From Eubacterium sp. (GTDB taxonomy: Bacteria; Bacillota; Clostridia; Lachnospirales; Lachnospiraceae): a stretch of 21,435 nt of DNA. Every line of letters starts with the position of its first letter. Positions within the stretch are counted from its first letter, which is position 1. The stretch is from contig DOVJ01000164.1 in assembly GCA_003520145.1 (NCBI GenBank), positions 1 through 21,435 on the forward strand. The letters run 5' to 3'. Below the pieces are notes generated by a model, which saw only the letters and a program-made list of their open reading frames with translations, was not told the origin of the DNA and made no database searches. Of the stretch, positions 1 through 7,362 are shown in pieces. The translations under genes were made by a program, and so were the position numbers.

Positions 1-1452
1 GTTATCGAGATACTTGTTGGTGAGAAGGTTCCTATAGATGGTGTTGTCATAAGTGGTGATACATATGTCAATACGTCTGCGCTTACAGGTGAGAGTGTAC
101 CTGTAAGAGCGACTGTTGGAAGCGAGGTCATAAGCGGCTCTATTAACGACGGAGCTGTTATAAGAGTTCAGACTACTAAGGAATTCGGTGAATCCACCGC
201 TTCTAAGATACTAGAACTCGTGGAAAGCTCAGGGCTTCGCAAGTCAAAATCAGAGAAGTTTATAAGCAAGTTTGCTAAGTATTATACGCCGATAGTCTGC
301 ATAGCTGCACTTTTGCTGGCTGTCTGTGTGCCGCTTGTCAATGTGGCGACAGGTCGTGATGCTTGTGTAGCCATATGGGTATACAGAGCATTTACATTCT
401 TAGTTATAAGCTGTCCTTGCGCGCTTGTCATAAGCATACCGCTTACTTTTTTTGCGGGCATAGGCGGTGCTAGCGCTAAGGGTATCCTTGTTAAGGGCGC
501 TAACTACATAGAAACCCTTTCTAAGACAAATGTAGCGGTATTTGATAAGACTGGAACCCTGACTAAAGGTGTATTCGAAGTGGATGTTATCCATCCGGGA
601 GAGCTTAGTGCAGAAAATCTGCTTGAATATACCGCTTATGTTGAGTCGTACAGCAATCATCCGATTGCTAGAAGTATCATAAGGGCTTATGGCAAGGATG
701 TGGATAAGGCTCGTATCGTGGATGTGAGAGAAGTAAGCGGCAAGGGCGTTATCGGTATGGTTGATGGCAGGCGCGTTGCTTGTGGTAATGAACGACTCAT
801 GAACGATGAAGGCTGCCTTGTGGGTGAGTGTGTCCTTGGCGGTGAAAGCGCTGGAACCATCGTGCATGTCAGTGTAGATGGGCGTTATGCGGGTCATATA
901 CATATACAGGATATCATTAAGCCGACTTCAAAGGAAGCTTTGGACAAGCTTAAGGCTAAGGGTGTAAGAACTGTTATGCTGACTGGCGATAAGGAATCTG
1001 TTGCGGCTGTGGTTGCAGGAAAACTTGGAGTGGACCAGTACTATAGCGAACTTCTTCCAGGTGATAAGGTAAGCATGGTGGAAAAGCTTCTTGGTGAAAA
1101 CACTGGTGGAAAGCTAATATTCGCAGGCGATGGAATCAATGATGCACCTGTTTTAACAAGGGCGGATTGCGGCGCTGCTATGGGCGTTCTTGGGCAGGAT
1201 GCTGCCATAGAAGCTGCAGATGTGGTTCTTATGGATGATGACCCTCTGAAACTTGTAACTGCTATCGCTATCGCAAAGAAGAGCATGCGCATAGTATATG
1301 AGAATATAATCTTTGCTATAGGTATTAAGCTTCTATGTCTTGTCTTGGGTGCTTTGGGTCTTGCTGGCATGTGGCTTGCGATATTTGCGGATGTAGGAGT
1401 TATGGTTATAGCGGTTCTTAACGCTATAAGAGCGCTTAGGATTAAGGAGTAG
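1..1452 (+). CDS. cadA: Heavy-metal P1B-type ATPase (Zn/Cd/Pb exporter), 5' end outside window
   Basis: The reading frame is open from base 1, so the N-terminal metal-binding and first membrane helices lie upstream; 483 residues are present. In order the fragment shows an actuator-domain TGES (residues 29-32), a CPC metal-site motif in a membrane helix (residues 138-140), the phosphorylation motif DKTGTLT with the aspartate at bases 544-546, the HP motif of the nucleotide domain in SNHPIARS, and the hinge motif GDGINDAP. The last two helices carry a lysine in GIK and an aspartate in FADVG. These positions typify the P1B-2 subgroup (ZntA/CadA), which exports Zn2+, Cd2+ and Pb2+ across the cytoplasmic membrane using ATP. 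Family membership is clear; the metal is inferred from the helix-8 residues and from the adjacent zinc-type sensor. An internal ATG at 220 is not the start because conserved actuator sequence precedes it. Confidence 0.95.
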   Translation, partial: VIEILVGEKVPIDGVVISGDTYVNTSALTGESVPVRATVGSEVISGSINDGAVIRVQTTKEFGESTASKILELVESSGLRKSKSEKFISKFAKYYTPIVCIAALLLAVCVPLVNVATGRDACVAIWVYRAFTFLVISCPCALVISIPLTFFAGIGGASAKGILVKGANYIETLSKTNVAVFDKTGTLTKGVFEVDVIHPGELSAENLLEYTAYVESYSNHPIARSIIRAYGKDVDKARIVDVREVSGKGVIGMVDGRRVACGNERLMNDEGCLVGECVLGGESAGTIVHVSVDGRYAGHIHIQDIIKPTSKEALDKLKAKGVRTVMLTGDKESVAAVVAGKLGVDQYYSELLPGDKVSMVEKLLGENTGGKLIFAGDGINDAPVLTRADCGAAMGVLGQDAAIEAADVVLMDDDPLKLVTAIAIAKKSMRIVYENIIFAIGIKLLCLVLGALGLAGMWLAIFADVGVMVIAVLNAIRALRIKE

Positions 1453-1459
1453 TGGAATT

Positions 1460-1747
1460 ATGGATGAAGAAGAGATATTTAGACTTGGAGATGTATTCAA
1501 GATATTTGGTGATAGCACAAGATTGAAGTTGTTGCTCCTTTTGACTGAGGGCGAAATGTGTGTGCTCGATATAACGCAGAAGATGAATATGAATCAGTCT
1601 GCCGTATCTCATCAGCTTAAGATACTCAAGCTTAACAAGCTTGTAAAAAGCAGAAGAGAAGGCAGACAGATGATATATTCTCTTGCGGATGAACATGTGT
1701 ATACGATAATCGAGGCAGGCCTTGAGCACATAAGAGAAGATGATTAG
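1460..1747 (+). CDS. ArsR/SmtB-family metal-sensing repressor with alpha5 zinc site
   Basis: This 95-residue winged-helix protein has the usual ArsR/SmtB length. The recognition helix is around NMNQSAVSHQLKILK and the wing is around SRREGRQMIYSL. The C-terminal helix contains D-x-H-x10-H-x2-E (DEH, ten residues, then HIRE), which is the alpha5 site used by SmtB/CzrA-type zinc sensors at the dimer interface. The alpha3 region (EMCVLD) has only one cysteine, so a CadC-like cysteine site looks incomplete. Family knowledge says the apo dimer represses and Zn2+ releases it. The gene starts 7 nt after the ATPase stop, with AAGGAG (1444-1449) inside the ATPase end as its ribosome binding site, so the two are probably co-transcribed and self-regulated from a promoter upstream of the window. 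Confidence 0.93.
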   Translation: MDEEEIFRLGDVFKIFGDSTRLKLLLLLTEGEMCVLDITQKMNMNQSAVSHQLKILKLNKLVKSRREGRQMIYSLADEHVYTIIEAGLEHIREDD

Positions 1748-2610
1748 AGCTTTCCGCTTATGGCAAGCGACGCGGTTTTGATAGCTTCATTAAGACATGA
1801 CTCAGGGGATCTGTGATCTGTATAAGCAGACAGGAAACCTCCTAACATAGAATCTCCGGCACCGATGGTGGATATGATATCTACTTTCGGTGCTTCTTTT
1901 TTTATGACTGTGTCAGGTGTAACGTAGATGGCGCCTTCTTCACCAAGCGACAGAAGAACTGATCTTGCACCCTGTTCTATGAGGCTTTGGCAGGCTTCTA
2001 TTCTCTTAGCTTCGGTATTAAGGCTCTTCCCTGTTACTTCCTCGAGTTCATATATATTGGGCTTTATGAGGAACGGCCTGTAATCAAGTGTGGATATAAG
2101 TGCATCGCCGGTTGCGTCGACGACTATATCTATATCGGGATTGTTGGTTTTCTCTATAATTGTTCGGTAGAAGGTCTTAGAAAGACTCTTTGGGATACTT
2201 CCACACAGCGCAAGGATATCGCCCTTCTTAATTCGCCTAAGATTATCGGCAAATGCTTCTACTTCCGAATTGGTTATGGCAGGACCTTGAGAATTGAGTT
2301 GGCACTCATTTGTTATAGACGATGAGATCTTAACATTGATCCTGGTCATCCCTTGTTCAATAGGCGTCAGTTCTTCCTTGATATCAAGCTTTCTTAAGGC
2401 ATCTTTTAGCATATCGCCTGTGAAACCACCTGCGAATCCTAGGACTATACTATCTTTCCCAAGGAACTTGAGGGCTTTGGATACATTGATTCCCTTTCCT
2501 CCTATGGACAGGTACTCGTGTGAGCTTATGTTGATGTCTGAAGGATCAAGAGCGCTTGCTAGATTCATATGATAATCTATAGCTGGATTGAGAGTCACTG
2601 TGTATATCAT
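1744..2610 (-). CDS. fruK: 1-phosphofructokinase-like PfkB family kinase, short C-terminus
   Basis: This 288-residue ribokinase-fold sugar kinase starts MIYTVTLNPAIDY, typical of FruK/LacC proteins that phosphorylate fructose 1-phosphate or tagatose 6-phosphate. It has GGKGINVSKAL (residues 38-48) and the ATP/catalytic signature GAGDS with D253. The start at 2608-2610 is chosen because AGAGGTG precedes it at good spacing and because NPA-D is the normal N-terminus; the frame extends 21 codons further upstream without conserved sequence. The protein ends only 35 residues after the catalytic aspartate (ASLAISGKL), about 15-25 residues shorter than usual. Its stop overlaps the stop of the ArsR gene by 4 bp. 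No fructose PTS gene or FruR regulator is adjacent, so the substrate is inferred from sequence alone. Confidence 0.85.
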   Translation of the reverse strand: MIYTVTLNPAIDYHMNLASALDPSDINISSHEYLSIGGKGINVSKALKFLGKDSIVLGFAGGFTGDMLKDALRKLDIKEELTPIEQGMTRINVKISSSITNECQLNSQGPAITNSEVEAFADNLRRIKKGDILALCGSIPKSLSKTFYRTIIEKTNNPDIDIVVDATGDALISTLDYRPFLIKPNIYELEEVTGKSLNTEAKRIEACQSLIEQGARSVLLSLGEEGAIYVTPDTVIKKEAPKVDIISTIGAGDSMLGGFLSAYTDHRSPESCLNEAIKTASLAISGKL

Positions 2611-2644
2611 GGTTTTCACCTCTTTTTTTTCTGTCTTTAGTCCA

Positions 2645-2673
2645 AGGATAGCATATCTAAGGAGTAAAAACAA
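2645..2673 (-). promoter_or_regulatory. Putative sigma-A promoter for the FruK-like kinase
   Basis: On the minus strand TTGTTT (2673-2668) is followed by a 17-bp spacer and TATCCT (2650-2645), about 35 nt upstream of the kinase start codon. It matches four of six bases in each box. It lies in the divergent gap shared with the GH18 gene. Confidence 0.45.
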
Positions 2674-2688
2674 GTCTTTGGCTTTCTC

Positions 2689-2717
2689 TTGAAATATAAG
2701 GCTTTTTATGGTAAACT
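2689..2717 (+). promoter_or_regulatory. Putative sigma-A promoter for the GH18-led operon
   Basis: TTGAAA (2689-2694), a 17-bp spacer and TAAACT (2712-2717) lie 34 nt upstream of the GH18 start. The -35 box is close to consensus and the -10 is moderate. Because downstream genes are packed with almost no gaps to 13735, this could drive a very long transcript; internal promoters are not excluded. Confidence 0.45.
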
Positions 2718-2751
2718 TTATCTTAAGTAGGTTGTTTTTTTGGAGAGTAAG

Positions 2752-4467
2752 ATGTCAAGAGGAATACATGATGATAGCGATATAGAAGAATTCGATGACG
2801 AGTTTGATGTGTCTGATGATGTCAAAGACAGGCATGCGGGCATATCCTTAGGAGGAGTCATAGCATTTTTCTTTATATTGGCTTTGATAGCGGTATCGGG
2901 CTTCTTTGCATATAAGTACTTTGCAGGACGTAAGGGTGCTAAGTCGAAGGAAGTTAAGGTATCGTATGAGGAATTGTATAAGAGTGCTGAATCTTTTGTC
3001 GCCTTGAGCGTGATGGGTGACCGGATAGAGGCAGATGGTATATATGTATCAGGAGACAGAGATTATATCAGGCTTGATATACTGAAGGAACTAGGAAGTC
3101 ATGCATATTATGACAATGACAGTGATTCTGTCTTAGTGTACTATAAGGATGATGTTCTGAATCTTAAGAAGGATGCGGATTATGTTGCTGTGTCTGATAA
3201 GCTTTATGTTGCTTTGGATAAGCTTAACGGTCACAACAATCCTTATGTTCTTGAGAAGTATGATTCGCCACTTCGTTATGTGGTTTATGGATATAAGGCG
3301 CAGAGTGCTTATAAGGCCTGCAGTGCTAAGTCTAAGGTTAGACTTTATACAGCTGCTTCTTCGCTTGAATACTATATGGACATACCTAAGGGTGAGCGTG
3401 TCACCTGTATCGGTAGTGAAGGTGATCATAAGAAGATAGAATATAAGGGTGTTGCGGGATATGTTAAGGCTGATAGTCTCGGCGCTTGTGAAGCAAAGAA
3501 GTTCTATACTTACGAGGCGTGGAAGGAGCCAGCTGCTTCTCAGGTAAAGCTTGGATTTGCTTCTGTTTCTGTTAAGGAAGCGAATAATTATGTTATGACT
3601 TATGTATCGGCTTCTAAAGGCTTGAATACCATATCGCCGACCTGGTATTACATATCGGATGAAGAGGGCACGGTTGAGTCACTTGTTGACAAGTCTGTAT
3701 GCAATCAGTTAAAGAACGCAGGATATAAAGTATGGCCTCTTATAAGTGATTTTGAGAAGGATATAGATAACAAGAACTGGATCGGAAGCTCTAAGAAGAG
3801 AAAGAAAGTCATAGATAAGCTTGTTTCGGATGCTGTTACCTATGGATATGACGGTTATAACATAGACTTTGAGAAGGTTAATGGCTGCAAGGAAGATTAT
3901 ATACAGTTTCTAAGAGAGCTTTCCAAAGCGTGTCCTAAGCTTACACTTTCTGCTTCTGTTTATGGCAATATTTCTATGTATCAGATTGCTGAAGTTCTCG
4001 ATTATGTAGTAATCATGCAGTATGATGAGCATTATGCAGGAAGTGAAGAGCCAGGTTCTGTATCATCTATCTCTTTTGTGAAGAAGGGACTTGATGATGC
4101 TGTTAAGGAAGGTGTTCCGGCAGGAAAGATCATATCTGCTTTGCCATTCTACTATCGCATATGGACTGCGACGACCGAAGATGGAAAGCTTAAGAGAGAT
4201 TCTAAGGTTGTGAAGGAATCTAACGCTTCGGGATATCTTGAGGCGCATCAGTCAGATGCGATATTTGACGAGGAAACAGGTCAATATTATATATATTATG
4301 AAGAGGGTAAGACATCGTATATGTGTTGGCTTGAGGAAGCCAGATCGCTCAGTGTGAAGCTTGAAGCTGTAAAGAGTTATGGCGTAGGCGGTGTGGCATT
4401 CTGGAGACTCGGTTATGAGGATCCTGCGATATATGATGATCTTTGGAAGGCATATGATGCAAACTGA
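2752..4467 (+). CDS. Membrane-anchored SH3-domain / glycoside hydrolase family 18 protein
   Basis: This 571-residue protein begins with a strongly acidic cytoplasmic tail (residues 7-26), then one hydrophobic segment at about 31-57 acting as a signal anchor. An extracytoplasmic region follows, with a bacterial SH3-like stretch at about 185-245 (KVRLYTAAS...GERVTCIG...GYVKADSLG) and a GH18 TIM-barrel domain from about 265 to the end. The GH18 signature DGxxxDxE is intact as DGYNIDFE, with D367, D372 and the catalytic acid E374. Family knowledge points to hydrolysis of N-acetylglucosamine-containing glycans, probably cell-wall or spore-cortex peptidoglycan as in YaaH/YdhD-like proteins, though no LysM repeat is seen. 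ATG at 2752 is preferred over an in-frame TTG at 2740 because GGAG sits 6 nt before it. Confidence 0.88.
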   Translation: MSRGIHDDSDIEEFDDEFDVSDDVKDRHAGISLGGVIAFFFILALIAVSGFFAYKYFAGRKGAKSKEVKVSYEELYKSAESFVALSVMGDRIEADGIYVSGDRDYIRLDILKELGSHAYYDNDSDSVLVYYKDDVLNLKKDADYVAVSDKLYVALDKLNGHNNPYVLEKYDSPLRYVVYGYKAQSAYKACSAKSKVRLYTAASSLEYYMDIPKGERVTCIGSEGDHKKIEYKGVAGYVKADSLGACEAKKFYTYEAWKEPAASQVKLGFASVSVKEANNYVMTYVSASKGLNTISPTWYYISDEEGTVESLVDKSVCNQLKNAGYKVWPLISDFEKDIDNKNWIGSSKKRKKVIDKLVSDAVTYGYDGYNIDFEKVNGCKEDYIQFLRELSKACPKLTLSASVYGNISMYQIAEVLDYVVIMQYDEHYAGSEEPGSVSSISFVKKGLDDAVKEGVPAGKIISALPFYYRIWTATTEDGKLKRDSKVVKESNASGYLEAHQSDAIFDEETGQYYIYYEEGKTSYMCWLEEARSLSVKLEAVKSYGVGGVAFWRLGYEDPAIYDDLWKAYDAN

Positions 4468-5482
4468 GTATATTAGTGCAGACCTGATGTCTGATGAGAA
4501 TATCGACAGGGCCTGTGATGTTATTAAAAAAGGTGGTCTTGTAGCTTTTCCTACCGAGACCGTATATGGTCTTGGAGCAGATGCTTATAACGAATCTGCT
4601 GCCAAGAAGATATATGAGGCTAAGGGGCGTCCAAGCGATAATCCTCTTATAGTGCATATCAGTAAGACAGAAGACCTATATAAGGTTGCGTCCAAGGTGC
4701 CAGAGAGTGCGCTTATGCTTGCTAAGAGGTTCTGGCCTGGACCACTTACTATGGTTTTGCAGAAAGCTTCGGATGTTCCTTATACGACTACGGGAGGACT
4801 TGAAACTGTAGCTGTGAGACTTCCGAACAATGAAGTTGCAAGAAAGCTGATTGCTGGAAGTGGCACTTATATAGCAGCACCAAGTGCGAATACGTCAGGA
4901 AGACCGAGTCCTACTAAGGCGTCTCACGTGTATGATGATCTTGCAGGCAAGGTTGATATGATCCTTGATGGTGGCAATTCGCTTGTAGGTCTTGAGTCTA
5001 CCATAGTTGATCTGACTACTGATGTGCCGACTATATTAAGGCCTGGATATATAACAAGGGAAGATATAGCCGATGTGCTTGGCTTATGTGAGATAGATGC
5101 TGCGATACAGGATTCATCGTCAACTAAAGCACCTAAGGCACCTGGTATGAAGTATAAGCATTATGCCCCGAAGGGCGAACTTGTGCTTGTTACTGGGGAA
5201 GATACAGATGTTATGTCATATATTAAGCTTAAGTGCAGCGAGGATACTTATGTCTTATGTAAGAGTGCTCATAAGTGCGCATATGAGTGTTATGGCGACA
5301 GAGTATATGACATGGGTTCAGATGCCGTAAAGGCTTCAGAGAGGCTTTACGATCTTCTAAGGAAGCTTGATGAAGCCAAAGCAAAGTATATATATTCGGA
5401 AACATTTGATGAGCGAGATATAGGATATGCGCTTATGAACCGCATGCTTAAGGCTGCGGGACATAGGGTTGTGGAAGTGTGA
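4457..5482 (+). CDS. ywlC: L-threonylcarbamoyladenylate synthase, Sua5/YwlC type
   Basis: This 341-residue enzyme makes threonylcarbamoyl-AMP from threonine, bicarbonate and ATP, the first step of t6A modification at position 37 of ANN-decoding tRNAs. The YrdC core is at about residues 8-200, with GLVAFPTETVYGLGADA and the nucleotide/carbonate-site segment KGRPSDNPLIVH. The Sua5 linker APGMKYKHYAPKG and a C-terminal Sua5 domain follow, so it is the long two-domain form. The start at 4457 is chosen because GGAAGG (4445-4450) sits 6 nt upstream; ATG at 4454 is the alternative, and the frame extends further upstream inside the GH18 gene without conserved sequence. It overlaps the GH18 gene by 11 nt, suggesting translational coupling. 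Confidence 0.95.
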   Translation: MQTEYISADLMSDENIDRACDVIKKGGLVAFPTETVYGLGADAYNESAAKKIYEAKGRPSDNPLIVHISKTEDLYKVASKVPESALMLAKRFWPGPLTMVLQKASDVPYTTTGGLETVAVRLPNNEVARKLIAGSGTYIAAPSANTSGRPSPTKASHVYDDLAGKVDMILDGGNSLVGLESTIVDLTTDVPTILRPGYITREDIADVLGLCEIDAAIQDSSSTKAPKAPGMKYKHYAPKGELVLVTGEDTDVMSYIKLKCSEDTYVLCKSAHKCAYECYGDRVYDMGSDAVKASERLYDLLRKLDEAKAKYIYSETFDERDIGYALMNRMLKAAGHRVVEV

Positions 5483-5485
5483 TAT

Positions 5486-5983
5486 ATGAGGTATTCAAGA
5501 ATTCTGTTCATATGTAATGATAATACAGCGCTTAGCCCATTGGCAGCATGGTATATGAGAAAGTATCTTGGTGATGAATGTGTCATATATTCAAGAGGAA
5601 TAGTTGTGCTTTATCCTGAGCCTTACAATCCTAAGGTATATGAGATCCTTTCTGGCGATGGTATCGTGGCTGATGAGGAGAGTCAGAGCAGGAAGGTTAC
5701 TGTGAATGACTTTTCTTCGACTACTCTTGTGCTTACTATGGATGAGCGGCAGAAACAGCATATATATGACAACTTCCAGGATGCGATCAACGTGTATACC
5801 ATCAAGGAATTTGCGCTCAGAGCAGAGGTGGATGATCCTGATATAAAAGAACCATATGGTCTTGGGATGGAAGGCTACAAGGCGGTATATGAAGAGATAA
5901 AAGGTTATCTTGATATGATAATAGAGTATCTTACACATGGTAAAAAGGAAGGAATAAAGGAAGATGATAGCGATAGCATGTGA
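5486..5983 (+). CDS. YwlE-like low-molecular-weight phosphatase homologue lacking the P-loop arginine
   Basis: This 165-residue protein has the low-molecular-weight protein tyrosine/arginine phosphatase fold order. The P-loop region reads FICNDNTALSP: the nucleophile-position C10, N13, T14 and SP are kept, but the expected C-x5-R arginine is L16 (codon 5531-5533). Toward the C-terminus EPYGLGMEGYK aligns by eye with the DPFG...YK general-acid loop of YwlE, with E122 where aspartate is expected; a separate DDP occurs just before it. T14 matches the YwlE threonine associated with phosphoarginine preference. Position between sua5 and rpiB matches ywlC-ywlE-ywlF of Bacillus. It may be a pseudophosphatase or phospho-residue binder, or a subfamily with altered chemistry. 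Fold call is confident, activity is not. It starts 3 nt after sua5 and its last 20 nt overlap rpiB. Confidence 0.8.
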   Translation: MRYSRILFICNDNTALSPLAAWYMRKYLGDECVIYSRGIVVLYPEPYNPKVYEILSGDGIVADEESQSRKVTVNDFSSTTLVLTMDERQKQHIYDNFQDAINVYTIKEFALRAEVDDPDIKEPYGLGMEGYKAVYEEIKGYLDMIIEYLTHGKKEGIKEDDSDSM

Positions 5984-6392
5984 TCACGGCGGATATGAAC
6001 TTAAGAAAGAGATAATAAAGTATCTTGAGTCGAAGAATATGGAATATAAGGACCTCGGATGCCACAGTACAGAATCTGTAGATTATCCGGAGTACGGCAA
6101 GGCGGTTGCGAAGGCTGTAGTATCGGGCGAATGTGAAAAGGGCATAGTTATATGTGGAACCGGTATAGGTATATCTATAGCAGCCAACAAGGTTAAGGGC
6201 GCGAGAGCAGCTCTTTGTACAGACTGCTTTATGGCTGAAGCCACAAGACTTCATAACGACGCCAATATACTTGCGCTCGGAGGAAGAGTTGTGGGTGCAG
6301 GACTTGCTGTTAAGATAGTTGATACATTTTTGCATACAGAGTTTTCAGGTGACGCAAGACATATAAGAAGAATCGAGAAGCTTGAAGACTAG
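5964..6392 (+). CDS. rpiB: Ribose-5-phosphate isomerase B
   Basis: This 142-residue RpiB/LacAB-family isomerase interconverts ribose 5-phosphate and ribulose 5-phosphate in the non-oxidative pentose phosphate pathway. The N-terminal MIAIACDHGGYELK carries the substrate-binding D-H pair. The central GIVICGTGIGISIAANK loop contains the cysteine that acts as the catalytic base in RpiB and the phosphate/oxyanion loop, followed by KGARAALC. ALGGRVVGAGLAVKIVDTFL is the usual C-terminal block. Length is normal at about 145-150. The start at 5964 has AAAGGAAG just upstream and overlaps the preceding gene by 20 nt. LacA/LacB-type galactose 6-phosphate isomerase is the related alternative but normally occurs as a pair with tagatose genes, which are absent here. 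Confidence 0.95.
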   Translation: MIAIACDHGGYELKKEIIKYLESKNMEYKDLGCHSTESVDYPEYGKAVAKAVVSGECEKGIVICGTGIGISIAANKVKGARAALCTDCFMAEATRLHNDANILALGGRVVGAGLAVKIVDTFLHTEFSGDARHIRRIEKLED

Positions 6393-6406
6393 AAAGGCAG
6401 GGCTTT

Positions 6407-7315
6407 ATGAGTAAGATCGTTGTTGCGGGTATCACTCAGATTGAGACAATTGTCAAGGTGGATAAGATTCCGCTCGAATATGAGCCTCTTAGAAGCCAGA
6501 AGAACAGTATATTTACAGCGGTTGGCGGAGATGCTTACAATGCTGCGCTTGCGCTTAAGCATCTTGGCGATGATGTTGAACTTTTTTCGGCGGTCGGAAT
6601 CGATCTTAATCCGAATATGTTCAATCCACTGAACCATAAGGTGGGGATATCTACGCAGTATGTTATGCCTGTTATGCAGTCTACACCTACGTCGGTCATT
6701 CTCTTTGATAAAGAGAGACATGAGCAGATATATGAGGATATCAAGGACCTTCGAGATGTCAACTTCGACATGTCCATGGTGCCTCCGATAGTTGCAGACA
6801 GCGATATAGTTCTCTTAAGTAATGCAAACTTCTGCAGACCTTTTATTGAGATCGCTCAGAATCTTAAGAAACGAATAGTTGTAAATATCCATAATTTCTT
6901 AAGAGATAAGGAGATTTACAACAAGGATTTCCTTAAGGCTGCGAATATCCTTTACTTCAGTGATGATACTATTCCAGAGGATCCTTATGAGTTCATCAAG
7001 TCCATAGAGAAAGAATATGAGACTGAGATCATCATACTCGGTCAGGGTGCTGCAGGTCTTATAATATATGACAGGGTTAAGGATACTACTATTCACTATA
7101 ACATAGTGAAGACTAATGAGGTGGTTAACACATCTGGCGCGGGTAATGCTCTTTTGGCTTGTTTCCTTCACTTCTACAGTCAGACTGGTGATTCGACAAT
7201 CTCAATTAAAAATGCTATGCTTTTTGCTTCATATAAGATCGGATTTATAGGAACTTCTAACGGTTTCATGACTTCTGAAGAAGTGAACTGCTGGCATAAG
7301 CTTATATGGGGTTAG
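6407..7315 (+). CDS. PfkB/ribokinase-family carbohydrate kinase homologue with GAGN in place of GAGD
   Basis: This 302-residue ribokinase-fold protein has the N-terminal block AVGGDAYNAALALKHLG, the first PfkB signature region, and ends with NTSGAGNALLACF where the second signature normally reads DTxGAGD. The catalytic-base aspartate is asparagine N247 (codon AAT, 7145-7147) and the first aspartate of the signature is also asparagine. ILGQGAAGLIIY and SYKIGFIGTSNGFM are the usual flanking strands. Substrate cannot be read from sequence; ribokinase, nucleoside or phosphosugar kinases share this fold. Placement 14 nt after rpiB suggests a pentose-phosphate link. Loss of the base would strongly reduce phosphoryl transfer in characterised relatives, so it may be regulatory or use another residue. 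Confidence 0.82.
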   Translation: MSKIVVAGITQIETIVKVDKIPLEYEPLRSQKNSIFTAVGGDAYNAALALKHLGDDVELFSAVGIDLNPNMFNPLNHKVGISTQYVMPVMQSTPTSVILFDKERHEQIYEDIKDLRDVNFDMSMVPPIVADSDIVLLSNANFCRPFIEIAQNLKKRIVVNIHNFLRDKEIYNKDFLKAANILYFSDDTIPEDPYEFIKSIEKEYETEIIILGQGAAGLIIYDRVKDTTIHYNIVKTNEVVNTSGAGNALLACFLHFYSQTGDSTISIKNAMLFASYKIGFIGTSNGFMTSEEVNCWHKLIWG

Positions 7316-7345
7316 TACATCAGTTCTCGATGTACTAGTACATCG
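7313..7345. promoter_or_regulatory. Three-half-site inverted repeat with 18-bp perfect palindrome
   Basis: The gap between the PfkB-like gene and the HD gene holds TAGTACATC (7313-7321), GATGTACTA (7329-7337) and TAGTACATC again (7336-7344). The second copy pairs perfectly with the first (9-bp stem, 7-nt loop) or forms with the third the perfect palindrome CGATGTACTAGTACATCG (7328-7345). The first half-site overlaps the stop codon at 7313-7315. No T tract follows, so it is not a standard terminator. An operator or an RNA switch/processing element 18 nt before the HD start codon are both possible. Confidence 0.6.
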
Positions 7346-7362
7346 CTAAGAGGAGATTTGGG

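Noticed and set aside
400..903. Minus-strand open frame of 167 codons inside the P-type ATPase
   Set aside because: It is a shadow of the conserved CPC and DKTGTLT regions with no start signal.
2752..4467. Possible sporulation-specific YaaH identity for the GH18 protein
   Set aside because: The GH18 motif is clear but no LysM repeat or sporulation sigma promoter is visible, so the narrower call is not supported.
7313..7345. Possible attachment site or insertion-sequence end
   Set aside because: No integrase or transposase, target duplication or partner inverted repeat is seen; the palindrome sits neatly between co-directional genes.
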